64,000 nt of DNA from Gnetum montanum (Eukaryota > Streptophyta > Gnetopsida > Gnetales > Gnetaceae). Below the pieces are notes generated by a model that had not been told where the DNA came from, searched no databases, and saw only the letters and a list, made by a program, of their open reading frames with translations. The position numbers and the translations under genes are program-made. Positions 46,650 to 57,627 of this stretch are shown here, piece after piece. Numbering within the stretch: position 1 is the first letter of the stretch; the number at the start of each line of letters is the position of its first letter. The DNA is taken from contig MNCI01026223.1 of the NCBI GenBank assembly GCA_015680685.1, positions 120,224 to 184,223 of the forward strand. Direction: 5' to 3'.

Positions 46650-48280
46650 AAAAAATAGGAACAACACTCAAACATGTAAAACATGAATTCATAGTCTAGT
46701 GTACCAGGTTTGAATGGCGATGGGAACAGTGGAAGATCGACCAACACATCTTCAATGGTGATCAGCCTAAGGGATGCTCAATCCCCATTCAACCAATTGA
46801 ACTCCTTACACGTATTGTAAAATTGGAAGTACCGAGTTGGATAGGTTTTGTATTGACCCCTACATTGGCCTATCACGTAGGCGCACATATTCTCAATGGA
46901 GGAAAACTCCCGCAACGCCATTTATGCCAAGGCTAAGGTATCAGTATCACCGTGAAGCCCACCCTTGCCGATACAAAACCTGGTAACACATAAAAAGAAA
47001 AGTGTACATACTATTAACATGTTTGCCTAGCGTAGAATGCATCGCATAGTGTAGTGGAATATGTTTACAGAACTCACCCACCGGCAAAATAAATGGTTCT
47101 TGGTGGGTTCTGGAAACAGGTTCCCATGTGGCAGGTAATGAACAATGTGTTGTACCTGTGGTAGCAATTATATTCTAGCATTCCCCATATCCAACTCAAA
47201 TGCCTCAAGCTTCTCAGGCGTTGACTGGATCCCTCTAGCTACCTGCTCCCAATTGCTCCATTAGTTAGAAATTTCATAATACCCCAATTTGCCCCAGGAA
47301 ATAGGGTTTCTATAATTACAGCTACTACCTCCTCCGATAAGTGTGACCAAATGATCACACTAAAGTATTGGAGGAGGAATTGTAGGAAGTCCTACGTGCC
47401 TTCCCGAAACCAGATTGCCTATCGCTCCACATGTGCATGGGGTGGAGAAATGTTGGCCATCGTTTTGCTTAAGCAGCACATAACCCCTACAATTTCTAGG
47501 ATAATCAAAATGGATCTTAGCATCACCCTACACAACATAATGGTAAACATTAACATCATGTTCAAGTGGAGTTCGCATGTAGCGTAGCAGGATTATCCGT
47601 TAGCAAATAGCGTAGCATAATTCTTCCCTTGCATGTAGGGTAGCAGAACCACAAGGGAAATAGCATAGCAATGCGATATCACCCATGCATTGATCGAAAA
47701 GTCTCACAAGACACCAACCTAGCATAGCAACAAAAAATTAAATACAAATTTTTAAACAAGAAAGAATTTAATGCGCTACATCCATTTCAGCAAATCTTCT
47801 ACCTGACAAAATGATTTGCACTACGCTGTGATAGACACGTGCTACACTGTCAAATCATGCACATGGCCAAACCATCTTGAGGGTCATACACTACACTATT
47901 TGTATGCTAGGATACTAGAATCACCTAAACGTCTATGGTAAGGCAGCCATAGCAATGGCGGTCTAGGAAACACTATATGCAATCCTAGCGTAGCGTCCAT
48001 ACACTGTCACGGCTGAATCGACAACAGCGATGGTATAATGGCCAAGATGGTAACAAAAATGATGATAGAAAATGCAGATTCCAAAATGAAAATAGAAATG
48101 AAAAAAGAAAGTAAAAGAACAACAATGCCATAAAAAAGGAAGTAGTGTAGCAACTTACTAGGCCGACGGAGTTTCCTCTCGCACTGCGACGAGCACCTAT
48201 GACAGATGCCCTAGGGTGTCTTTCAGCTCGTTTACCTTGGCGAGCGCTAGGTGTTTACGTTCTCTCTTGGGTGCCATCAT
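46650..48280 (-). pseudogene. Antisense spliced gene in element E (FCP1/NIF-like), shortened
   Basis: Exon 1 48280-48159 starts ATG-ATG (M-M-A-P-K-R-E) and ends at a perfect donor GTAAGT (48158-48153). Exon 2 47527-47078 (450 bp) runs from gtgtAG to GTGAGT. Exon 3 starts at 46979 after ttaccAG. Phases 2-2 join in frame; the exon 1/2 junction codon is TAG, which a C-to-T change from CAG would explain. Motifs: L-I-I-L-E-I-V-G-V, Y-F-S-V-I-I-W-S, Y-N-T-L-F-I, Q-N-P-P-R-T-I-Y, then A-L-R-E-F-S-S-I-E-N. The 3' exons present in F are missing. Several stops. Confidence 0.6.
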
Positions 48281-48410
48281 CTCGGTTGTAGATTCTTCCT
48301 TAATCGCTATGCTAAATTGCCTTGCTCTTTGCTAGCACAACCTCTCTATGCTCTGGATGTGGGCTCTGTGCTATTACGGTGAAAATGATAAGTTTACTGG
48401 GGTAAACCCC

Positions 48411-48419
48411 TATTTATAG
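48411..48419 (-). promoter_or_regulatory. TATA box of the E antisense gene
   Basis: Minus strand CTATAAATA followed by GGGG, about 130 bp before the ATG-ATG at 48280. Conserved with F. Confidence 0.6.
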
Positions 48420-48554
48420 CCAATACAGTGAAAAAGAACTTGCCATTTTCTCTCCCCAATTAATGTGGGATGTTCCATACAATGTAGCACTCCCGCCATA
48501 GCATAGCAACACTATTTGCATCGTTGCAGGTGGGCTTGACTGAAAAATTTGATC

Positions 48555-48775
48555 CACCTTAAACTAGCTGTTTGCCCTCACAAGAATAACAAGTTAGCGG
48601 TCTACAAAGATCTTAAACTAGCATTTTTGACTCATAGTTTCGACTGAGTTAGTCGTCCGTAAAGACCTTAAACTAATACTTTTGACAAAACCCATTAGTA
48701 GTCCGCAAAGATCTTAAACTAGCAATTTTCAATTTTTGCATCCAGGCAGTCTGCTACGATCTTAAACTGCATATT
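48555..48775 (+). repeat. cttaaactagca repeats before pol of E
   Basis: About five units with aaagatcttaaactagcattttt-type words, in the same place as in F (38880-39230). Confidence 0.65.
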
Positions 48776-48914
48776 GCAATCTTTGTATCATAGTTTACAA
48801 TTATTTCAATTGTTCATATTTCCTTATTGCTTTGCAAATGTTTACTATGTGTTTTTGCTACAAATAGGTATCACTTGACTTGGCATTTATCTCATTGTGG
48901 CAGGTTGGACAAGA

Positions 48915-50082
48915 ATGGCAATGCATCATGATCTTTCTTCACCTCTAGCTTTAACAGGTCCACACAACAAGCTCACAAGATAATTGAACCCAAAGTCAAT
49001 AAACTAGGAATCATCCACAAATAGCACTGTAGCGTCCTTAGAAACATCCCCAGACTGGCCCGAACATCTGGTCCAAGCCTTAGATTTAGAAGTCGGGGAT
49101 GTAATTGAGGACCCTCTCATTGAAATTCCTCTGACTACATCCACGGGAAAATAAAAATGTTAAAACTTAGCTCTGTCCTAGATTCGAAAACACATAAAGA
49201 TGTATCCAAGATCTTACAAGATAACATCGAAGTATTCACATGGTCTTATAATGACATGTTGGGCTTAGATCCGAGGCTTATACAACACAACATTATCTTA
49301 GATCCGAGTATGAAAGCAGTTAAGCAAAAGGCTCACATGGTTAAACCAAACATTGCAATAGTTGTACGCAATGAAATCACTAAGTTGTATCAAGATGGCT
49401 TCATTTGGGCAGTTGATTACTCAGAGTGGATGTCAAACATCATTGTGGTTTATAAGAAAATGGGAGGAATACGAATCTATATAGACTTCTAGGATCTAAA
49501 CAAAGCAACGATCAAAGATGACTTCCCACTGTCGAGTATTGATCAACTCATCAATACTATGGCTGGTCACACTCTGTTATCCTTTATGGATGGTTTCTCT
49601 TACTACAATCAAATTTGCGTCAACCCAAAGCATCAGTTAACAACAACTTTCATGACCCCATGGGGTACTTTCTATTACACTATGATGTCCTTTGGGCTCA
49701 AAAATGCTGGAGCAACCTACCAAAGAGCCATGACAGACATCTTTAGTGACTACATCTTAGAAACACTGAACGACTACATGGATGACATTACAGTCAAATC
49801 TAAAGAGGCCGTCAATCATCCTAATGATCTAGATGTAGTCCTCAAATGTTGCTAGATGCATGACTTACGCCTCAACCCAAAAAAGTGTGTCTTCGGGGTG
49901 AGAACCAGATGCATGCTAGCGTTTGTAGTATCGGAGGCTAGAATATGAGTGGACCCTGACAAAGTTAAGGCCATTGTTAATCTAGCACCCCCTACAAACC
50001 TTAAAGAATTACGCGAGTTGCAAGGTAGGGTACAATTCATTAGAAGGTTTATAGCAAAGTTGACTAACAAGTTACACCCCAT
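48915..50082 (+). pseudogene. pol: Reverse transcriptase of element E (start of pol)
   Basis: The ATG at 48915 (MAMHHDLS) lies 11 bp after an acceptor-like tgtggcag, as in F. RT blocks: V-R-N-E-I-T-K-L-Y-Q-D-G-F-I, W-M-S-N-I-I-V-V, L-S-F-M-D-G-F-S-Y-Y-N-Q, W-G-T-F-Y-Y-T-M-M-S-F-G-L-K-N-A-G-A-T-Y-Q, and catalytic Y-M-D-D at 49774-49785. Open pieces 49157-49492 and 49559-49855; broken by stops and a frameshift before 49157. Confidence 0.92.
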
Positions 50083-50507
50083 GCAACACTTACTAAAGAA
50101 AGAGGTTAACTTCGAATGGACAACGCAATGCCAACAAGCCTTCGATGAACTAAAGAAAGAGCTTTTACACCTACCAACTATTTACCCACTGCAGAGGGAT
50201 AAGCCTCTACATCTACCTTGCCACCTCAGACACGTCTATCGTGGCATTGTTATGTCAGAAAAGAGATTATGGCTCTAAGATTCCAGTGTATTACCTAAGT
50301 CATGCATTGATAGCATATGAGGCAAAATACAATAAGGTGGAAAGAAATTGCCTCATCCTAGTGTTTGCATTAAAAAAGTGGAGGCATTATCTATTCTATA
50401 GCAAAGTTAACATCATTTGCAAAAGTAATGTACTCTGGGCTATCATGAACAATCTATACGAGAGCAACAAGATAGGCTAGTGGAAATCCATAACCGCAGA
50501 ATTCGAT
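50083..50507 (+). pseudogene. pol: RNase H of element E
   Basis: Two overlapping frames joined by a frameshift near 50210: F-E-W-T-T-Q-C-Q-Q-A-F-D-E-L-K-K, then Y-Y-L-S-H-A-L and V-E-R-N-C-L-I-L-V-F-A-L-K-K-W-R-H-Y-L. Collinear with F. Confidence 0.85.
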
Positions 50508-51140
50508 TTGCATTATGTGAGCCAATCGTCGATGAAAGGTCAAGCTATAGCTATGCAACTCATGACCTCACCCGTTGATGATCGGGTAATCATAGATCCC
50601 AAATTCCCTGACGAGCACGATAGCACCATCAACTCTGTCCCATCACATCTCGAAGCTATCTTGCATTTTGACGATGCCTCAACTATGCATGGTGGTAGCG
50701 CAGTGGCCATCATTACATTTCCCTATGGAGAAATGCAATCGTTTGCTTATCATTTTGTGTTCCTTTGTACGAACAATGTGGCAAAGTACGAAGGACTTCT
50801 TAGGGGCCTCTTAGCAGCCCAAGCATTAAAAATTCAACGTTTGGCAATTCGAGGCAATTCACAACTTTTTGTGAATCAAATCACTAAGGTCTATGCCTAC
50901 AAAGCTACTCATCTATAGCCCTATTGCAACCTAGCAAAAAGTTTTCTTAAATAGTTTGCAACAACGAATGTTTAACACGTGTCATGCAATGAATACATTG
51001 TAGCAGATGCCTTGGCCATCCTAGCATTAAATGTGCCACCACACCTGTTTGCAAGTTTCCCCGCTTCAATAACTGAGTGTACAGAGCCTATCACTCAAGT
51101 GGTACACGTAGCCTCTGTAAGCGCTGCGGACACCTAGGAG
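50508..51140 (+). pseudogene. pol: Second (archaeal-type) RNase H of element E
   Basis: Open at 50508-50918 with F-D-D-A-S-T-M-H-G-G-S-A, N-N-V-A-K-Y-E-G-L-L-R-G-L, I-R-G-N-S-Q-L-F-V-N-Q-I. Compared with F two acidic catalytic residues are changed (A-K-Y for A-E-Y; G-N-S for G-D-S), so this copy would be inactive. The last block is in a broken frame (A-D-A-L-A). Confidence 0.88.
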
Positions 51141-51319
51141 TGGTACGCCAACATTAAAGCCTATCTACAACATGGTGAACCCCCATGCAGATTGACATCT
51201 ACCCAAAGGGATGTGATTTGCAAGCATGCTCGAAAATATGTACTTATGGGAGATAACGCTTTATGTAAACACTCCTTCGATGGGATATTGCTGGTATGCG
51301 TAAATCAGGAACAAGCATA

Positions 51320-52381
51320 GAAGGTCATTAATGAGATACATGAGGGACTGTGTGGTGGACACATAGTACCTAGGGCTATGGCAACAAAAATTAGATGCCT
51401 AGGGTACTACTGGCCTCACATGGAATGCGATTGCCTAGCTAAAGTTAAGACTTGTGATACATGCCAATGATATGCAAATCTTATACATGTTTCACCTACC
51501 AAGTTGCACTTGACGCAAATCACATGGCCATTGTAATGATGGGGATTAGACATTATAGGACCTATCACACCTAAGTCTTTTGTATGGCATAGCTTCATCA
51601 TCACTACCACTGAGTACTTTACAAAGTGGGTGGAGGCCATTCCCCTTAGGAAGACTACATTTCAATAGGTTTGCCACTTTATATTAGATAACATCATGAT
51701 GAGGTTTGGGCTTCCCATGACTATTGTGGTAGACAACGGGCCACAATTTAGTAGTGCGGAAACCAAAAGATTTTGCAGCAACCTTGCCATTAGGCAATCA
51801 TTTTCCTCACCATACTACCTGCCGGCAAATGGACAGGAAAAAGCTATGAACAAAGCCATCATCAACTTGCTCAAGAAAATGCTTAACAATAGTAAGAGGT
51901 GATGGCATGAGCAAATCCTCTATGTGCTATGGGTTTACAGAATGACGTGCAGGATGGAAATAGGTAAAACTCCTTACAGTCTTCTTTATAGATTTGAAGC
52001 GGCGTTACCTCTTGAGCTGCAGGTACAATCACTTTGAATGATCTTGTCAAACGTCATGAGCGAAGCCCAGAATAATGAGTCAAGGATCATCGACCTCGAC
52101 TCCATAGAGGAGAAGCATGCACAAACACTTGGCCGCATAGAGCGTTATCAAGATAGGCAATGACAGAAGCATCATGCAAACCCACATCAATGGCCGGTAA
52201 AAAGGGAGACCTTGTTCTCAAGGCTTTTTGTGAACATGTGAACAAATTCTCAGCAAACTGAGAAGGTCCATTCATGGTCACAAAAGCCCACAGGAATAGA
52301 GCCTTCAAGTTGGCAGACATGGATGGCAACGAGTTTGCAAATCCTATGAATCATTCATATCTCAAACCATACTACATCTGA
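51320..52381 (+). pseudogene. pol: Integrase of element E
   Basis: Zinc part H-E-G-L-C-G-G-H, G-Y-Y-W-P-H-M, T-C-D-T-C-Q; core I-V-V-D-N-G-P-Q-F (open 51696-51902), S-P-Y-Y-L-P-A-N-G-Q-E-K. The catalytic E appears one position off from the usual N-G-Q-x-E. The C-terminus ends Y-L-K-P-Y-Y-I and TGA at 52379. Multiple stops. Confidence 0.9.
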
Positions 52382-54169
52382 TGCATGAGCAAGGTAAGCA
52401 AAATGTCTGCTACGATGTAAAACTGGCAAAGCACGTATGCTACAACGGAAAACTGGTAAAGGAAATCTATTATGACTATAAACTGGCACAGACTGTCTGC
52501 TATGACTTTAAACTGGCCCATCTACCATTCGCTATGATGATAAACTAGCACAATGGTCTGCTAGGACCTTAAAATAGGACAGCGACCATCTACTATGACA
52601 ATAAACTAGCACAATAGTCTACTAGAACCTTAAACTAGCATAGTGACCATCAGCTATGATGATAAACTAGCACAGTGGTCTGTTGGGACCTTAAACTAGC
52701 ACAAAGGTCTTCTAGGACCTTAAACTAGTACATCACGGTCTATGAAGACCTTAAACTAGCACATCAGATGGTCTACCAAGACCTTTAACTAGGTTTGCGG
52801 CACATCCTCAGCATGCATCCATGACTCTACAAATAAGCGAGCGCGCATAGTGCCGACACGAGGTGAGATGTTGCAGTTCCAGAATGTAGTTCACAATGCT
52901 AAGAAAACATCCTCTGGAATATGTGCAATGCCATTACCACTGGCATCTTTCTAATCCTCTGGAGATGTTGTTTGACATCTAACTGACCTTCTGGAGCTAC
53001 CACAACCATGGCCCTTTGCCCTGGCAATAGCTCTTGTAGTCGATGCCTACTACTGAAGCCCCAACACTATTTTGGCCTAGCCACAAGGTTGCTATCCTCT
53101 AGCCCCTGCCAATGCCCGAGCCCAAAAGACATTTAGCTGTTAGGCATGTCACCTTATAGCTGAACGACATAATGTTTGCCTTGGACAGGGACTCTTGAGC
53201 ACCAACTTCATCGTGACTCCTAGCTTCCTCAGTGCCAACTCCTCCACACTGATGCTGCTAGAACTGTTGCTGACCTTTCTGGTTTGGACGTTACATGCCT
53301 TAGCAACAATGTCCAAAGCTTTAATAGCATCCAAATCAAACAAGACCTTTACCTTCATTTCACTTGATGGTTGTTTCTTCTAGTTTGCTCTCTGTTGTGT
53401 TTGCAGGGTACATGCCGAAGGGGCGTCGGTCAAAGGTGCATTTAGCCACAATAGCAGGACACTGGATCGTTCCAAGGTGGTCATCCTGATTAGCTTGGCT
53501 ACTTGAGAGTGCACATCCTATCCTCCCCCTTAACCTCCTTTACCTCGATCCTTACACCCACAATTCTCCTTCTCACACCTCTTTTACAAATTTTCCTGAT
53601 GCCTATAAAGCCCTCCCATATGCTCAACCACAAAGTCCATGACATGCGTAATGCAACTTGCCACATGGGAAGCATCTATAAGCAGGTCAAAGCCCCATGT
53701 GGATGTAACTCAACTCATCCTGGGGAGGAAACACCTGTCCTATGACAAGGTTGTTTGCAAATGTAAATGGAAAAATAGCAAAAGAAAAAGCATAGAAGAG
53801 CAAAAGCTTACGCCAAAAATGTGCCTAAAACAAATGGCACATCAGCTATTTCGTAGTGATCATCTCTAAGCATTCTGACAAGAGGTCAAATTTTAGTAAA
53901 AGAAAAGATGACCATGCAAACAATTCCCTCACAAGCATTTCGAAGAGAAACCCCGCTAAGTTTCATCTTTACCACTGCCTGAACCTGCTTCCCCCACTTT
54001 AACCTTTTCCCCTTTTCCTGCACAACCATCTCGTTACTCCCAAGCATAGCTAAGCGACATCTTGGTGACTACCGAAGAGTGATGTTAGCATCTTATCTGT
54101 CATGGTGTTTCGTATTCTTTATCGACGTCTCTTGGTTCCATCCTCCACATCTTGACAAAGAGGGGTCAA
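52382..54169 (+). other. 3' region of element E
   Basis: Opens with a short tandem repeat array (52405-52800), then sequence alignable to F 43130-44216. It ends with GACAAAGAGGGGTCAA directly before the 3' LTR, a good polypurine tract (54154-54169). Confidence 0.65.
52405..52800 (+). repeat. Short tandem repeats after pol of E
   Basis: About thirteen imperfect units of 27-40 bp such as ggtctgctaggaccttaaac followed by tagcaca; homologous to the F array at 42840-43130. Confidence 0.8.
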
Positions 54170-56000
54170 TGAAACACCATAAAATTTTGAGGCACTCTTG
54201 CTTCACCAGGGTCTTGAAACCGAGGCAAGGATTTCCACAAGTGTAGCCTCATGACCATTTGGTAGGAAATGAATGCACTGAGATTAGATTATCAAATTCG
54301 GCAAGTTTTCTACCTCCAAAGTTGACAGGCCCGATGGACTCTCCAGCTTTCCCACCTGGATAATTTACCCGGCTAACAGTTTACTCAAAAACCATGCTAG
54401 GAGTTGTTAACGGTGCTCAGGATGGACAAAATAGTTTAGCAAGTTTTCTAGTGAAGACATTTGCTATGCTACACTATGCTATGTAGCGTAGCAAGCCTTG
54501 GAAAGCAGTTGTTCAGGCAATCAAGTGCAAACTGTTGCAGAACAAGGTGCTACGCTATGCAACGTAACATAGCGTAGCAAAGGAAAATTAGAAAGGCCTA
54601 GCTTACCAAGTGGTTCCAATGAAGAAATTGCACTTGGCAAGCACTCCAACCTCCAAAACCAGTTTCCTTGTTCAACTTCAAGTCCTTTAGTGAAGTTTCT
54701 TACTAGAAAGTGGCAGATTGAACAAAAAGCAGGATATGCTGGTTGCTACACTGTGCTATGCTACATAGTGTAGCACAATGTAGCGACAATACAAGAGCAG
54801 CAGAAAGTGTTTCAAATACAAGTTTAGCAAGTCCAAAAGCTTCCCTTCACAAGGGGTAAAAGTTGCAGTTGTTAGCATAATCAAGCTTCACACAAACATT
54901 TTCAACTTCAACAGAAGTCGTAGATAAAACTAGTTGCTACGCTATGCTATGCTACGTAGCGTAGCAAAGATGCAAAACCAAATAGAATGCTTCAAAAGTT
55001 AACCCAGTGTGTGCCAATGCTTCTAGAAAATGCTATTGACTCCAACGCAAGTTTTCTGTTTGAATCGGTGGCTACGCTACATAGCATAGCACAACGTAGT
55101 AAGTAGCTACGCCACGCCAATGTGCTATGCTACATAGCATAGCACAGCATAGCAAGCAGCTATGCTACTTCAATGTGCTTCATTTCTCGCTTACATTAAT
55201 GGCACACTTGATTCCAGCATCTTTAGTTTTGACGACATGGTTGCAGCATAGTAGGTTCATGACCGGATTTGCACATCTACGCAGTATAAGCACATGAGCA
55301 TCTCGTGGGTCTAGGACATGTGGCATCTAGGCCTCATTTCTCTCTTGCTCCTAGCCTTATAAATACCGTGACGAGCAACACTCAAAGGGTTGGAAAAACG
55401 TTTGCATTAGAAATTTTGGTTGGCCTTTTTGCAAAAAGAACTAGCATCTTTGCATTAAAGAGGGCAGTTGGCAATTGTTGGCAATTGTTGGCAATTTTGG
55501 GTTGGCATTTTGTGTTGCCATTTGGCATTGGTTCTTTGCATTAGCATTTTTCACTATTGGCTTTTAAGTTCTCACTCAAAAGCATAGTTGGCACATTTTG
55601 AGCATTCTGATCATTCTTGAACTCTCTATGCACCTCTGGCATTGTATAACTTCTTATACATTTTCAAATGAGGCAAAAAATCGAACCCACCATTTTGCGG
55701 CAGTGCATTTCCTTACCCCAGCTTATTCTATTATTTCTTCATTGTTATCACTATTTAACATAACATTATTTTCTTCATTCCTACATTTATTAATCATTGG
55801 TTATACCTCGCATATTTAGTATTTAAAACAAAGTTCACGTAAGGTTTAGTTACATCGATTAAGTCCTTATCTAATCGACCAGACCATTTAGCATGCCCCG
55901 CTTCTATTTTATCTAGCACAGCCCTCGCATGGATCTAGGGTTAAACTGTTCACCCAATAACCTCTTGGTGTTCCAACCACTGATGTTTTCAATCGCTAAA
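54170..56000 (+). repeat. 3' LTR of element E (1831 bp)
   Basis: Aligns with 22562-24348 along its whole length. TATA box at 55358-55365. Palindromes near 54465, 54550, 54740, 54940, 55070 and 55125. It ends ...ATCGCTAAA, after which copia D resumes. Confidence 0.9.
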
Positions 56001-56005
56001 GTCCA

Positions 56006-56297
56006 TACTTAATAAATTCTTTGAAAGATTTAGAACAAAATAGATCTAGGAAATAACATATTTGTTACCTTGAGTTGTTGTAAAGGCAAGTGATCCTATT
56101 TTGATAATGGTTAGCTACTTCCCATCACCTATAATTACCTTCCCATCATATTTATCTAAACTTGAGAAAAATTTCTTATTTACTATCATGTGATTGCTAC
56201 ATCCACTATAAACATACCAAATATTTTTGTTGTTGCTAGCATCTGGTACCTTTGTAGATATTAGGAGTTGATCTTCCTCATTTTCAATATAAAACAA
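56006..56297 (-). pseudogene. pol: Protease of element D
   Basis: Open at 56115-56297: W-Y-V-Y-S-G-C-S-N-H-M-I, where the copia consensus has W-x-x-D-S-G-C-S-N-H-M; the catalytic Asp is Tyr here. Then F-F-S-S-L-D and V-I-I-G-D-G-K. The rest reads on to the E insertion site. Confidence 0.8.
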
Positions 56298-56383
56298 TTG
56301 CTCACATTTTTGTTTATGCTTTTGTAATCTTTAGGTTCTACAATTTTTGCTTTGCCTTTCTTTTCATACTTCATTCTAAACCA

Positions 56384-57242
56384 ACATTCTGGTGTATTGT
56401 GGGTGTTGGTACCATAGAAATCACAATGCTTACCTTCATTTGATTAATTCAATCTTCCACGATCACAACCTCTAAATTTGCTATGATTACATTTGTGTCC
56501 TTTGAATGAGGATCCAATTGAGGATCTTTGATGTTGATTTTGATTTGGATTAGATGTCCTCTAAAATTATGCTTGAAATGCATTTTATATTGAATCCTCA
56601 CGATTAGTAATCCTTTGCTTATATGTCCTCAATCTTTCTATGAGCTCAACCATGGTCATCTTATCGAGATCTCGTTTTTCAATAGCCATGATGGTGGGAT
56701 CATATCATCTATTTACACTTCAAAGGGTCTTTTCAAATGCATGCCTTTCCTCAAGTGTTTCTCCACAAGATTCAAGTCCATTTTGAACTTGCTGAAATCA
56801 ACCAATGTATTGATCAATATTCTCTCTAAATCTAGCACGCACAAAGATTTGAAATCTTTCCTTAATACTTGTAACTTGACAACATGAACTTTTGATGATC
56901 CCTTATATACAATATCCAGTGCATCCCATGTAGCTTTGCTAGTTCGATGCATGACAATTTTTGGAAATATCATCACATCTAACCTAGATGGAATGATGAA
57001 TAATGCTTTTGCATCTTTCTTATGAAGCTCCTTGACTTCATTCTTTTGTTCTTCCTTCAAGGCTTGAAATGTTGCTTGATCAACATCTTTGAATCCATTT
57101 CAACAAAATCCCATAGATCTTGTGAGGTAAAAAATATCTGCATCTTGATTACCCAATGCTCACACTTCCCTCCATTGAAGACAAGAACTTGGAGAGATAC
57201 AAATCCATGATTTTGGGCCATTCTAGAGAGATCTATTGTCAA
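56384..57242 (-). pseudogene. gag: gag of element D
   Basis: The start is open at 57057-57242: V-F-N-G-G-K-C-E-H-W-V-I-K-M and S-Q-D-L-W-D-F-V-E, then 56713-57060: S-K-A-T-W-D-A-L-D-I-V-Y-K-G, K-L-Q-V-L-R-K-D-F. A zinc knuckle remnant C-D-F-Y-G-T-N-T-H-N-T-P-E-C at 56384-56425 has lost its second cysteine (Tyr). Typical UBN2-type copia gag. Confidence 0.85.
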
Positions 57243-57253
57243 GAATCTGAGCT

Positions 57254-57270
57254 AACCTACTCCTATACCA
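57254..57270 (-). promoter_or_regulatory. Primer-binding site, initiator tRNA-Met type (element D)
   Basis: Minus strand TGGTATAGGAGTAGGTT matches the copia TGGTATCAGAGC core at 9 of the first 12 positions and lies just before gag. Confidence 0.7.
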
Positions 57271-57272
57271 AA

Positions 57273-57627
57273 TGAAGAATCTAAAGGGCCTTAGATCTAT
57301 GATCTAAGCTATAAGGAAATAAAGAACATAGTTAGAATAAACACACTCTTGTGAAACTCTCTTAAATTCTCTTACTAATGAATATGTGCTGCTACAATTA
57401 TATTGGCTTTGATCTTCCAAAAATAGATTTGGAAAGCTAAGTATGAATCTAGGAAATCATGGTGATGATCCTTATCATCTCATTTAAGGATCTTCTTAAT
57501 AGGGAATAAACTAAACATGGGATTAGATAAGAATTACATGAATAGGATATCATCTTATTTAATATAGATTTATGGATGAGATATATCTAATTCATTTATA
57601 GAACATCTAGTCATCATATTCCACACA
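57273..57627 (-). repeat. Probable 5' LTR of element D
   Basis: Minus-strand TGTGGAATATG (ending at about 57625-57627) to TTCTTCA (57273), two bases from the primer site. About 355 bp, a normal copia size. No second copy exists in the window to fix the outer end. Confidence 0.5.

Larger units (their letters stand above)
22562..56000 (+). mobile_element. Element E: giant Tat-lineage Ty3/gypsy retrotransposon (split by F)
   Basis: Bounded by LTRs 22562-24348 and 54170-56000 (TGAAACACC...). It is inserted in copia D, with decayed target duplication ATTCA (22557-22561) / GTCCA (56001-56005). Without the nested F (27927-45844 plus one copy of the duplication) it is about 15.5 kb. Order: LTR, leader, gag, protease, antisense FCP1-like gene in an intron-like gap, RT, RNase H, second RNase H, integrase, repeat-rich 3' region, polypurine tract, LTR. 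The second RNase H and the gag C-D-Y-H motif mark the Tat lineage (Ogre/Grande group). Every coding part is broken. Confidence 0.9.
56001..57627 (-). mobile_element. Element D, right part: Ty1/copia fragment (LTR, gag, protease)
   Basis: Minus strand: 5' LTR, primer site (57254-57270), gag, zinc knuckle, protease, then the E insertion. Joined to 20980-22561, it gives gag-protease-integrase in order. Confidence 0.85.

Noticed and set aside
53149-53383. Opposed small ORFs in the 3' region of E
   Set aside because: The F counterpart (about 43500-43680) does not keep either frame convincingly; coding status unsupported.
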